From: Clostridium sp. TW13
GTDB taxonomy: Bacteria > Bacillota > Clostridia > Clostridiales > Clostridiaceae
Reading direction: 5' to 3'
DNA length: 64,000 nt
Assembly: GCF_024345225.1 (NCBI RefSeq)
Contig: NZ_BROD01000001.1
Coordinates: forward strand, 2,490,362 to 2,554,361
Shown here: piece after piece, positions 55,360-63,578 of the stretch
Numbering within the stretch: position 1 is the first letter of the stretch
Layout of the letters: each line of letters opens with the position of its first letter
The notes under the pieces: generated by a model
What the model was told of the DNA's origin: nothing
Databases searched by the model: none
The model's input: the letters and a program-made list of their open reading frames with translations, nothing else
Program-made: the position numbers and the translations under genes

Positions 55360-56523
55360 CTAAAGCTTCTTTAAAACTTTTTCCAACCTTTCTAATCCAT
55401 CTCTTAATAGTGTTCTAGGACATGCTATATTAATTCTAATAAACCCTTCTCCAGCTTCACCATATGTTCCTCCATCACTGATTCTCAAGTTGCCTTCCTC
55501 CAAAACTTTCTTGCTAAGTTCTTTTGAACTTATTCCAATACTTCTACAATCAATCCAAATTAAATAAGTACCCTGAGGTTTCACAACTTTAAGTTTCGGA
55601 ATCCTTTTATTAATAAACGAATATAAAAAGTTCAGGTTTTCTTCTAAATACACTAATAATTGATCTAGCCATTCTTCTCCCTCGCTATAGGCAGCAATTA
55701 AAGCCTCGATACCAAAAATATTAGGTTCTATTGTTTCATTAACATTTAATGATCTGTTTACTTTTTTTCTGTACTCCTCATTTGCTACTATTATGTTTGA
55801 TGTTTTAAGTCCTGCAATATTAAAGGTTTTGCTTGGTGCTGTACAGGTAATAGAATTCATTAAAAACTTTTCATTTATAGCTGCAAAAGGAATATGTTTA
55901 TTTCCTTTGTACGTTAAATCCCTGTGAATTTCATCAACTAACACTATCACATTATAATTTAAACATATTTCACCTAAACGCTCAAGTTCATCTTTACTCC
56001 AAACCCTTCCAACTGGATTGTGAGGGTTACATAAGATGAAAATTTTAACTTTTTCATCTGAAGCCTTTTTTTCAAAATCATCAAAGTCAATTTTATAATA
56101 CTCCCCATTATACTTTAATTCATTTAGCACTATCTCACATTTATTATTTATTATAGATGAATTAAAGTAGTTATATACAGGTGACTGAATTAGAACTTTA
56201 TCCCCAGGCTCCGTAAATGCTTGGACTACAGCTGAAAGTGATGGTATAACACCTGTTGTAGGCTCAATCCATTCTTCTTTTATTCTAAAATTATGTCTTT
56301 TATACCACCAGTTAACTTCTGCCTCAAAATATTCTCTTGGAGTTTCTGCGTATCCAAAAATCCCATGCTGAACTCTTTTTTCCAACACTTTAATAATTGG
56401 TTCTGCTGTCTTAAAATCCATATCAGCTATCCACATTGGTAAAATATCTTGTTCTGGATTCATATTCCATTTAACGCTATTTGTATTTCTTCTATTAATT
56501 ACGCTATCAAAATCATACTTCAA
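55360..56523 (-). CDS. patB: PatB/MalY-type aminotransferase, cystathionine beta-lyase-like
   Basis: 387 residues with a TTG start at 56523, six bases after GAGGAGGAAAG. This start gives the family N-terminus KYDFDSVINRRNTNSVKW, whereas the longer frame to 56577 adds 18 extra residues without a ribosome site. PLP-dependent fold type I: ILPMWIADMDF, CNPHNPVGRVW, VLVDEIHRDL and the cofactor Lys232 in APSKTFNIAGL. Members cleave cystathionine or cysteine-S-conjugates or act as aminotransferases. It is driven by a MerR-type promoter at 56635-56665. Confidence 0.9.
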   Translation of the reverse strand: MKYDFDSVINRRNTNSVKWNMNPEQDILPMWIADMDFKTAEPIIKVLEKRVQHGIFGYAETPREYFEAEVNWWYKRHNFRIKEEWIEPTTGVIPSLSAVVQAFTEPGDKVLIQSPVYNYFNSSIINNKCEIVLNELKYNGEYYKIDFDDFEKKASDEKVKIFILCNPHNPVGRVWSKDELERLGEICLNYNVIVLVDEIHRDLTYKGNKHIPFAAINEKFLMNSITCTAPSKTFNIAGLKTSNIIVANEEYRKKVNRSLNVNETIEPNIFGIEALIAAYSEGEEWLDQLLVYLEENLNFLYSFINKRIPKLKVVKPQGTYLIWIDCRSIGISSKELSKKVLEEGNLRISDGGTYGEAGEGFIRINIACPRTLLRDGLERLEKVLKKL

Positions 56524-56634
56524 TTTACTTTCCTCCTCATACAATTCTATATTTTCAAATCTTTTTATAGTTTGCATATTATAAAAATCTATCTTTCTAT
56601 TAAATCATTTTTTGAAATCTAATTTTTCAAATTC

Positions 56635-56665
56635 ATTGTATCACCTAAAGTTAACTTGAAGTCAA
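56635..56665 (-). promoter_or_regulatory. MerR-type promoter of patB
   Basis: -35 TTGACT (56660-56665), 19-bp spacer TCAAGTTAACTTTAGGTGA with GTTAAC at its centre, -10 TACAAT (56635-56640). It reads toward patB, about 112 bases before its start. The intact MerR gene diverges 170 bases away. Confidence 0.78.
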
Positions 56666-56790
56666 GTATTTTAGTATAAACATGAAAATCTTCTTGTAAA
56701 ATTAATATTTAGCTTATCAAATTTAAAATGCAACTAATCAGAATCTTTAATTTATGTTGACTAAAATAATCTCTGCATGATATTTTAATA

Positions 56791-56806
56791 TTAAAGTTAA
56801 CTTTAA
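56791..56806 (+). promoter_or_regulatory. GTTAAC-centred palindrome before the intact merR
   Basis: TTAAAGTTAACTTTAA is a perfect 16-base palindrome 33 bases upstream of the MerR start. A TTGACT at 56757-56762 with TATTTT 18 bases further on could be the promoter, which would put the palindrome around the transcription start as a repression site. Its core matches the spacers of the nearby MerR promoters. Confidence 0.6.
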
Positions 56807-56838
56807 CTCAAACAGAGTTCTAGTGGAGGTTATATATT

Positions 56839-57276
56839 ATGGAATATTCAATCGGTGAAGTAGCTAAAAAATTAAACCTAACAACATCAACTCTTCGTTA
56901 TTATGATAAAGAAGGTCTTATCCCATTTGTAAAACGTAATGATTCTGGCATCCGAACTTTTAGTGATGAAGACTTAAATTCACTCCATATTATTGAATGT
57001 TTAAAAAACACTGGTATGCCAATAAAAGACATCAAAACATTCATTGATTGGTGTGCTGAAGGAGATTCTACCCTTAAAGAACGATATGATATGTTTGTAG
57101 AACGCAAAAAGCTTGTTGAAGAGCAAATGGCTAATCTTCAGACAACCTTAGATACCATAAATTATAAATGTGAATATTATAAAGATGCCCTTGAAGCGAG
57201 CTCAGATAAAATCCATTACCATAAGATTTCACAGGATTTACCTAAATCCAGCTGTACCAAATCACAACAATTGTAA
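56839..57276 (+). CDS. MerR-family transcriptional regulator
   Basis: 145 residues. Helix-turn-helix 1-70: YSIGEVAKKLNLTTSTLRYY, DKEGLIPFVKRNDSGIRTFS, CLKNTGMPIKDIKTFIDW. The dimerisation helix (about 78-115) is intact. The C-terminal tail is polar, with a single Cys at 140, so a metal-cluster sensor is unlikely. Of the three MerR genes in this stretch it is the only complete one. It may serve the GTTAAC-centred promoters around it, including that of patB. Ends at a strong bidirectional terminator. Confidence 0.92.
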   Translation: MEYSIGEVAKKLNLTTSTLRYYDKEGLIPFVKRNDSGIRTFSDEDLNSLHIIECLKNTGMPIKDIKTFIDWCAEGDSTLKERYDMFVERKKLVEEQMANLQTTLDTINYKCEYYKDALEASSDKIHYHKISQDLPKSSCTKSQQL

Positions 57277-57321
57277 AAGCTTACTCCCCACAACATCATT
57301 TACATGAAAATTTGTGTATAA

Positions 57322-57362
57322 AATAATAACTCACTTACATCAAAAGTAAGTGAGTTATTATA
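57322..57362. terminator. bidirectional terminator
   Basis: AATAATAACTCACTTAC and GTAAGTGAGTTATTAT, an uninterrupted 16-bp stem with a seven-base loop, between the convergent merR and alcohol dehydrogenase genes. Confidence 0.85.
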
Positions 57363-57374
57363 TATTACAATTTT

Positions 57375-58541
57375 TTATAAGCACATCTTAAATATGTTTT
57401 CAATATCTTGTTGGTTAAGTCGTTTAAATCCAGGAAGCACTCTACCTCTGCATGCTTTCTCTGCCATTATGCTAAAGTTTGTATCATCAATATCTATTTC
57501 TGTAAATGTACTCTTTAAACCTAATGTATTGAAGAAGAAATCAGATAGCATCTCAATACTCTTCTTAGCAACAGCCATAGGTTCCATATCCTTATCAATA
57601 CCAAACACATTACATCCAAATTGATAAAATTTAGACACTGTTGTTTCATCTAATGTATATTGCATCCAACGTGGTGTAAGTATTGCAAGACCTAATCCAT
57701 GAGTAATATCATAGATTGCTGACACTTCATGTTCAATTGGATGACAGCTCCATGCCTGTCTCTTGCCTCCATCAATGAATCCATTAATAGCCCATGATGA
57801 TGCCCACATTAAGTTTGCACGAGCTTCATAATTCTCAGGCTCTTTCATTGCAATTGGAGTGTATTTAATTACAGTTTTCATTAATCCTTCAGCAACACAA
57901 TCTAACATGTACATATCTTGATTCATATTAAAATATACTTCAATTATATGAGACATAATATCTGCTGAACCACATGCAGTTTGATATTCACTAACTGTAA
58001 AAGTATTTGTTGGATCTAAGAAAGATACTTTTGGAAGCATCAATGGATGCATATACCCAATCTTATCCTTTGTCTCTAAATTACTAATAACTCCACCTGG
58101 ATCCATTTCTGAACCAGTAGCAGCTAATGTCAAAACTGTAACTATAGGAAGACAGTTAGTAACTTGCGCTTTTTCAGTAAGAATATCCCAAGCATCTCCC
58201 TCATAAAAAGTTGCTGCACCAATAAATTTTGTAGCATCTATAGTTGAACCTCCACCTACTGCAAGCAAAACATCTATCTTTTCTTTCTTGCAGATCTCTG
58301 CTCCTTTATTAACAGATGTAACACGCGGATTAGGTTCAATGCCTGAAAGTTCAAACAGTTCAAGTCCTGCCTTTTTAATTTCAGCTACAACCTTATCATA
58401 TAATCCTATCTTCTTAATTGAACCCCCACCATAAGTAAGTAATACACGCTTACCATACTTCTTTAATTCTTCGCCTAAGTTTCCAAGTTGATCTTTACCA
58501 AAGTACACCTTTACAGGAACATCATAAATAAAATCATTCAT
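57375..58541 (-). CDS. iron-dependent alcohol dehydrogenase (BdhA/BdhB/YqhD-like)
   Basis: 388 residues, full-length. The nucleotide-binding region has LLTYGGGSIKKIGLYDKVV and AVGGGSTIDATKFIGA. The iron ligands are Asp/His in ACGSADIMSHIIEVYF and the histidines of SCHPIEHEVSAIYDITHG. The family includes clostridial NAD(P)H butanol dehydrogenases, so reduction of butyraldehyde or other aldehydes is the likely role; which cofactor is used is not certain. AAGGAAGG precedes the ATG. It follows a truncated MerR gene by about 150 bases, as MerR/ADH pairs often do. Confidence 0.92.
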   Translation of the reverse strand: MNDFIYDVPVKVYFGKDQLGNLGEELKKYGKRVLLTYGGGSIKKIGLYDKVVAEIKKAGLELFELSGIEPNPRVTSVNKGAEICKKEKIDVLLAVGGGSTIDATKFIGAATFYEGDAWDILTEKAQVTNCLPIVTVLTLAATGSEMDPGGVISNLETKDKIGYMHPLMLPKVSFLDPTNTFTVSEYQTACGSADIMSHIIEVYFNMNQDMYMLDCVAEGLMKTVIKYTPIAMKEPENYEARANLMWASSWAINGFIDGGKRQAWSCHPIEHEVSAIYDITHGLGLAILTPRWMQYTLDETTVSKFYQFGCNVFGIDKDMEPMAVAKKSIEMLSDFFFNTLGLKSTFTEIDIDDTNFSIMAEKACRGRVLPGFKRLNQQDIENIFKMCL

Positions 58542-58693
58542 AGTTATAACTTCCTTCCTTTAAACTTATTTATATTTTGCCAAAAATATATTAACTGTTG
58601 CTTATCTTTCACTTATTATATAATAATACCACTTACCATATCAAATTAATGTTTCTCTGATATAAGTTTCGTCAATTAAAATTGATATTATTT

Positions 58694-58930
58694 TTAAATA
58701 TATAGGCTGCTTTTTATTGAAGCAAGATTACATAAGCTTCCCAACACTTCAGGTGAAATTCCTTCATCAATCATAACTTTTATAAAACAAATCCATTTAC
58801 AATCCTCTTCTGTATACTCTCTGATTTCATCTGTCTTTGTATTTACTTTTGGGATTAAACCGAGCTTCTCATAAGAATCCAATGCATCTAATGTTACATT
58901 ATATTTTTTGCTTACTTCTTCGATATTCAT
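58694..58930 (-). pseudogene. truncated MerR-family gene
   Basis: 78 codons from the ATG at 58930 (GGAG upstream). It keeps the MerR helix-turn-helix layout (MNIEEVSKKYNVTLDALDSY, GLIPKVN, EIREYTEEDCKWICFIKVMI). The conserved LRYYE is changed to LDSYE, and the protein stops after LGSLCNLASIKSSLYI, where the dimerisation helix should begin. No continuation of homology is visible beyond the stop. It is therefore probably non-functional or a DNA-binding remnant. Related to the pseudogene at 51028-51417. Confidence 0.7.
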
Positions 58931-58970
58931 ATATAACTTTCTCCTTTCACCAATAATCTTTTCTAGATAT

Positions 58971-59001
58971 ACCTTAGCACTTTGAGTTAACTCCAAGTCA
59001 A
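58971..59001 (-). promoter_or_regulatory. MerR-type promoter of the truncated merR
   Basis: -35 TTGACT (58996-59001), 19-bp spacer TGGAGTTAACTCAAAGTGC, -10 TAAGGT (58971-58976), 41 bases before the ATG. It differs from the 51479-51509 spacer at two positions only. Confidence 0.8.
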
Positions 59002-59094
59002 GCACTTTTATATTTCATAATTTTTTATTTAATTTATAATTCATAAGTACTTTCTATTATTGATTACAAAAACAAATATTTAGATAAATATGCA

Positions 59095-59208
59095 TGCACC
59101 TATGTATAACAGAGGTGCTTATATAGAAGTATTCCACTTAAATGTTGGTAGAAAAATGTCGAATCATTGTAACTTGTCCACCAACATTATTATGGAATAG
59201 TTCTATAT
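59095..59208. repeat. long imperfect inverted repeat in an intergenic gap
   Basis: A 24-bp stem in three blocks (ATATAGAA, TATTCCA, AATGTTGGT on the left at 59121-59149; their complements at 59180-59208) with matched internal loops and a 30-base apical loop. A smaller GCACCT/AGGTGC hairpin precedes it at about 59095-59117. No T-run or reading frame is linked to it. The symmetry suggests a structured RNA or a small repeat element. Confidence 0.5.
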
Positions 59209-59257
59209 GAGTAATAAGTACTAATCTAGAAACCCTATTAAGCTTTACAAAAATAGA

Positions 59258-59291
59258 AGTGCCATAATCTACATAAGATTATGGCACTTTT
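59258..59291 (-). terminator. terminator of the CE2 esterase gene
   Basis: Arms AAGTGCCATAATCT / AGATTATGGCACTT around a short loop, followed by CTATTTTTGT on the minus strand, 31 bases after the stop. Confidence 0.85.
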
Positions 59292-59321
59292 ACCACTATT
59301 TTTCTTAATAAACTGGAGCTT

Positions 59322-60380
59322 CTACCATCCCATTACTTCTTCAACTTTAGCAATTAACCGTTTTGACATCTTGTCTTGAGTTTTTAAGCTTGGATGTGAA
59401 TCTGTACCTATGCCATCACTTTCTGATTGAACATCAAAAACTAATGTATGAACTCTACTATCATCCTTATCTTTTTTAAATCTATTAACAGCAGTTTCAA
59501 TAGCTGGACATAATTCTTGCCCCATAGCACCTAAAGCACAGATTATTTCTGATCTAGGATTATTAAGTCTAACTTGCTCTAAAAATTTATAATATCCTTC
59601 TACAAATTCAGGCACTCTCTCTTCTTCATTTACCTTTGTATAACTTGTATCGTTTGTTCCTAAATTAATAACTATTAAATGTGGCTCAAACTTGCTATTA
59701 TCCCAAACCTCAAATTCTTTCTTACCCGCATCATTATCCATGGCAGCATCAGTATATTTATAAAGCATTGGCATTAACCAATCTGTATTTGCATCTCCAG
59801 AATCTGTCCACCCTGAAATAATTCCAATACCACTCCATGATACACAATTAAAATCTGCATTGAAGTGACGTGCTGTTTTAGCAGCATAAGCTTCCCACGG
59901 ATTCTCTTGAGTTGTGTTAAATATATCTACATCTAAAACACCTTCATCACCATATCCACAAGTTATGGAATCCCCTATAAACTCAATACGGTGCTTCTTC
60001 CCTGTTGTAGGGGTTATCTCATTTGCACCTTCTATAATTATTTCTTTTATAGCTGTCTTAGCAAAAGCTGCTTCAGACATCTTCATTAATCTTATCTTCA
60101 CCTTACGTGGTGTGCTTGTTTCATATATTTTATAAACTGCCTCATCACTTTCTAATGCAAAACGTTTGCTAGGAACGCATTCATCATCTATAAAAACAGC
60201 TACCCAAGCCTTAAATTGCTCATCCCACTTTGATCTGTTTGAACATAGCACAACACTTGCACTTGTACCTGTAAATTCAAATTCAATTCCTGAACAAGTA
60301 TAGTTAATGTATCTAATATCATCTACTAACTTCGTTCTTCCTAATAGTCTTACATTATCTTCCTTCGCTTTAAATCTCAT
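59322..60380 (-). CDS. SGNH/GDSL carbohydrate esterase, CE2-like
   Basis: 352 residues. The N-terminal jelly-roll (about 10-120) contains YINYTCSGIEFEFTGTSASV. The SGNH domain begins at RIEFIGDSITCGYG with catalytic Ser138. VINLGTNDTSY gives the Asn block, and DSHPS near 327-331 gives catalytic Asp/His. This two-domain layout is that of CE2 acetyl esterases that remove acetyl groups from plant polysaccharides or oligosaccharides. There is no signal peptide, so it acts in the cytoplasm, probably on imported oligosaccharides. Monocistronic. Confidence 0.88.
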   Translation of the reverse strand: MRFKAKEDNVRLLGRTKLVDDIRYINYTCSGIEFEFTGTSASVVLCSNRSKWDEQFKAWVAVFIDDECVPSKRFALESDEAVYKIYETSTPRKVKIRLMKMSEAAFAKTAIKEIIIEGANEITPTTGKKHRIEFIGDSITCGYGDEGVLDVDIFNTTQENPWEAYAAKTARHFNADFNCVSWSGIGIISGWTDSGDANTDWLMPMLYKYTDAAMDNDAGKKEFEVWDNSKFEPHLIVINLGTNDTSYTKVNEEERVPEFVEGYYKFLEQVRLNNPRSEIICALGAMGQELCPAIETAVNRFKKDKDDSRVHTLVFDVQSESDGIGTDSHPSLKTQDKMSKRLIAKVEEVMGW

Positions 60381-60537
60381 TTAATATTCTTCCCCCTAAA
60401 AAGCCGTGTACTTCAATATAGTACATCTTTATTATTAATTACATTTTTGTATTTATATTATATTGCAACTGTATACAAAATACTACATATACTATTAAAG
60501 CCATTTTCCCTTAATTAATACTCATATAACAACTAAA

Positions 60538-62760
60538 TCATAAAAACTTAGAAGGTTTTTTAGTATAAAATAAAGATAGTTTATGCAATGCCCTAGTAGA
60601 TGCAATATATAATAATCTTCTATCAAATTCAGTTTTATAATTTTTCCAATTTACCTCATAAACAATAACACAATCAAATTCTAATCCCTTTGACATGTAG
60701 ATAGGCATTATTACTATACCTTTAATATCATCATCACTTCTACTAATAATTTTTATATTAATTTTATTTTTAAGTCTATTATAAACTTCTTCGCATTCTT
60801 TCATGCTCTTACATAGTAGCGCTATAGAAGCATAGTTTAAATTCCTATATACTTCTATAGTATTAATTATCTTATTATCTAAATCTTCAATATTTAATGC
60901 CTCTATTATTTTAGGCTCTTCTTCATGCCTTTCAAAACTTTCTATCTGGATATTTTCATCAAGAAACTTATTACTAAACTTACTAATTTCATATGAACAT
61001 CTAAAGCTTTTATTTAAAATTACAGTAGAACTTCTTTTTTTGTTTAGTATATTTTTCACATCATCATAAATTGATAAGGTTGCTTCCTTTTCTATAGACT
61101 GATTTATATCTCCTAAAATAGTAAATCTAGAATTTTTAAATAGCTCCTTTAGAATTTGAAAATGTATTGGATAATAATCTTGAGCTTCATCCACAACAAC
61201 TTGCTTGATTTCTTTAAATATGCTACATCCACTCATTCGTACCTTCAAATACAACATTGCTAACATATCTTCATAACATATAGATTTCTCAAAATTGCAG
61301 TTAAAATTATCAATTATTCCTTCTATATTTTCTGGCAGCTTCAGTCCTTTTGCCAATGTGTAAAATAAATTTTTATTCCTAAACAATGCCTCATAAATTC
61401 TCTTATAATCAACTTTAGTAAAACGTCTAATTTGTGCTTTTAATTTGTTTGTTTCTTTTATTGTAATTAATCTTGCTATAGCTCTTCTTTCAAATTGATG
61501 CTCTGGAAAATTAACAATATATTTCTCTAACTTTTCTCTTCGCTTTTTTCTAATAGGGGTAACTTTTTCAAATATCCTATTTTCTATAATTGCCAATTTC
61601 TTTTCAATAGACATATTTATAGTATCCTTTAGTAGAAATTCCTTTATGGAATGTTTATCAGCAATATATACTCCATTATAATAAATATCTGAAATTTCTA
61701 TCATTTTGTGTTCATAAAACCATATCAATCTATTTAATATAATGACAAATTCCTTTGAAGACTTAAACTCCATACTTGATTTCATTATATTTTTTCTTTT
61801 AACATCTTCACAGCCTATTATATCCTCTAACAATTCATTTCTAGATTTAGCATTAATACTGTTTTCAAAAATTTCTTTAAATATATATTCAAATGTAACT
61901 GTTCTAATATTCTCTTCTCCAAGTTGTGGCAAAACATCACTTATATAATTGCCAAAGAAGTCATTAGGAGAAATTATCATTATATTGTTAGCGTATAATT
62001 TTGTCAAAAACCCTTGATACATTAGAAAAGCAACTCTATGCAATGCAATAGATGTCTTTCCACTTCCAGCTACACCTTGAACAATAAGCAATTCACTTTC
62101 AATATCACGAATAATAATATCCTGTTCTCTCTGTATAGTTTCTACAATAGTTTTCATCTTGGAAGAAGTATTTTTAGCTAGGACTTCTCTAAGAGCATCA
62201 TCAGCAATGTTTAAATTAGAATCGATAAAATAGTCAAGTTTCCCATTCTTGATTTCATACTGCCTTTTAATTAAAACCTGCCCACCTATCTCCCCATTAG
62301 GTGAATTGTACCTTGCACCTCCTAATTCATATCTATAAAATATACTAGCTATCGGAGCCCTCCAGTCATAAACATAAACTTCATAAGTATCTTCATCTAA
62401 AAGATTACTAAACCCTATATATATTTTTTCTGCACTCTCTTCACCCTCTTCCTTAAAATCAACTCTTGCAAAATAAGGTTTATTAAGCATGCCATTATAT
62501 TTTTGTATTCTTTCATCTATTTTTTCATACCCCTCTCTTTTAACATGAATAACAGATAAATCTTGTTTTATTTCAGCCATTCTATCAATATCATCAGTGA
62601 AATGTACAGCGTTTTCCCACATATCTCTATGCTCATTTATTAACTCCTTTTTTGCCGAAACAATTGAACTCAACTCTTGATCTAAGTTCCTATTGATAAG
62701 GGTAACTGCATTATTTAAATACACAACTTCCTCTTGAAATTCACTTTCATAACTACTCAA
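60538..62760 (-). CDS. helD: HelD-type superfamily 1 helicase/ATPase
   Basis: 740 residues with a TTG start behind AAGGAGAG. An N-terminal coiled coil (about 5-90) lies ahead of the motor. Walker A VQGVAGSGKTSIALHR starts at 228, Walker B VVDEAQDYYPIHFQIL follows, then LGDINQSI, LNKSFRCSYEISKFS, MSKGLEFDCVIVYE and STRALHKL (UvrD/Rep motifs III-VI). The long N-terminal coiled coil and split 1A domain are the mark of HelD, which removes stalled RNA polymerase from DNA. Single gene. Confidence 0.88.
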   Translation of the reverse strand: MSSYESEFQEEVVYLNNAVTLINRNLDQELSSIVSAKKELINEHRDMWENAVHFTDDIDRMAEIKQDLSVIHVKREGYEKIDERIQKYNGMLNKPYFARVDFKEEGEESAEKIYIGFSNLLDEDTYEVYVYDWRAPIASIFYRYELGGARYNSPNGEIGGQVLIKRQYEIKNGKLDYFIDSNLNIADDALREVLAKNTSSKMKTIVETIQREQDIIIRDIESELLIVQGVAGSGKTSIALHRVAFLMYQGFLTKLYANNIMIISPNDFFGNYISDVLPQLGEENIRTVTFEYIFKEIFENSINAKSRNELLEDIIGCEDVKRKNIMKSSMEFKSSKEFVIILNRLIWFYEHKMIEISDIYYNGVYIADKHSIKEFLLKDTINMSIEKKLAIIENRIFEKVTPIRKKRREKLEKYIVNFPEHQFERRAIARLITIKETNKLKAQIRRFTKVDYKRIYEALFRNKNLFYTLAKGLKLPENIEGIIDNFNCNFEKSICYEDMLAMLYLKVRMSGCSIFKEIKQVVVDEAQDYYPIHFQILKELFKNSRFTILGDINQSIEKEATLSIYDDVKNILNKKRSSTVILNKSFRCSYEISKFSNKFLDENIQIESFERHEEEPKIIEALNIEDLDNKIINTIEVYRNLNYASIALLCKSMKECEEVYNRLKNKINIKIISRSDDDIKGIVIMPIYMSKGLEFDCVIVYEVNWKNYKTEFDRRLLYIASTRALHKLSLFYTKKPSKFL

Positions 62761-62801
62761 AAAACCACTCTCCTTATTATTTAAAAACTTTATATTTTTT
62801 T

Positions 62802-62831
62802 ATTGACATCAAAGCTCTCTATATGCTATAA
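62802..62831 (+). promoter_or_regulatory. consensus sigma-A promoter facing a terminator
   Basis: -35 TTGACA (62802-62807), 18-bp spacer, -10 TATAAT (62826-62831): both hexamers are perfect. There is no plus-strand gene before the terminator at 62888. Confidence 0.75.
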
Positions 62832-62837
62832 TTATTA

Positions 62838-62930
62838 TGAAGTAATATATAAAATAGTAATTTTATGTCTAACTTTAAGTATAAATCAAAACCCTATTTA
62901 AGTAAAGCTTAAATAGGGTTTATTTTTTCC
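62838..62930 (+). ncRNA. candidate small RNA of about 93 nt
   Basis: The unit between the perfect promoter and a strong hairpin terminator (AAACCCTATTTAAG / CTTAAATAGGGTTT, then ATTTTTT) contains no credible reading frame. It would be transcribed convergently to yjbQ, ending six bases before its stop codon, and divergently from helD. No RNA family recognised. Confidence 0.45.
62888..62930. terminator. bidirectional terminator
   Basis: Fourteen-base arms (AAACCCTATTTAAG / CTTAAATAGGGTTT). It serves yjbQ on the minus strand and the candidate small RNA on the plus strand, where it is followed by TATTTTTT. Confidence 0.8.
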
Positions 62931-62935
62931 GTGTA

Positions 62936-63358
62936 TTAGTCAGCTATAATCTTAATGAATACATTTCTAATTCTCGGTCCATCAAATTCACAGAAATATA
63001 CACTTTGCCATCTTCCTAAAATTGGTTTTCCTTCATTAATAATAATTGCCTTTTCAACTCCCATATAGGATGACTTTAGATGTGCATGTGAGTTCCCTTC
63101 AAAATGTCTATATTCCCCTTTAATAGGAAATACCTTATCAAGAGTTACTATTATATCCCTTACCACATCTGGATCAGCATTTTCATTTATTGTAATACCT
63201 GCTGTAGTATGAGGACAATATACAATAGCAATACCATTTTCCACACATGATTTTTCAATCGCTTCGTAGATCAAACTGTTTATATCTACAAATTCCTCTT
63301 CCTTCTTTGTCTGAATTGAAAATTGAAACAAATTATTTTTCTGTAATGCTTCACCCAT
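62936..63358 (-). CDS. yjbQ: YjbQ/UPF0047 family protein
   Basis: 140 residues, typical length. Family motif VYCPHTTAGITINENADPDV with the metal-binding His, HFEGNSHAHLKSSYMG with more histidines, and LGRWQSVYFCEFDGPR at the end. Members form trimers with a zinc site, and some have weak thiamine-phosphate synthase activity. The physiological role is unclear. AAAGGAGTG precedes the start. Confidence 0.92.
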   Translation of the reverse strand: MGEALQKNNLFQFSIQTKKEEEFVDINSLIYEAIEKSCVENGIAIVYCPHTTAGITINENADPDVVRDIIVTLDKVFPIKGEYRHFEGNSHAHLKSSYMGVEKAIIINEGKPILGRWQSVYFCEFDGPRIRNVFIKIIAD

Positions 63359-63382
63359 ACTTTTTCACTCCTTTTAGGTTCC

Positions 63383-63432
63383 TAAAAATATATAAGTCTA
63401 AATAACCATCTCATATAGACTTATATATTTTT
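63383..63432. terminator. hairpin between yjbQ and the exonuclease gene
   Basis: Sixteen-base arms AAAATATATAAGTCTA / TAGACTTATATATTTT with T-runs on both strands. It lies in the leader of yjbQ, so it may be an attenuator or may stop a divergent transcript. Confidence 0.5.
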
Positions 63433-63578
63433 CAAGATGCTCTATAATTCACTTGATCATTTATCCATAAAACAATTATACTGTATTATAAATAGAATAG
63501 AAAAGAACGATTTTAGAAACGTTATTATTGAAATTATAAAGTAGTTATTGCTATTAATAATTTGGAAGTGAGAAAAAC

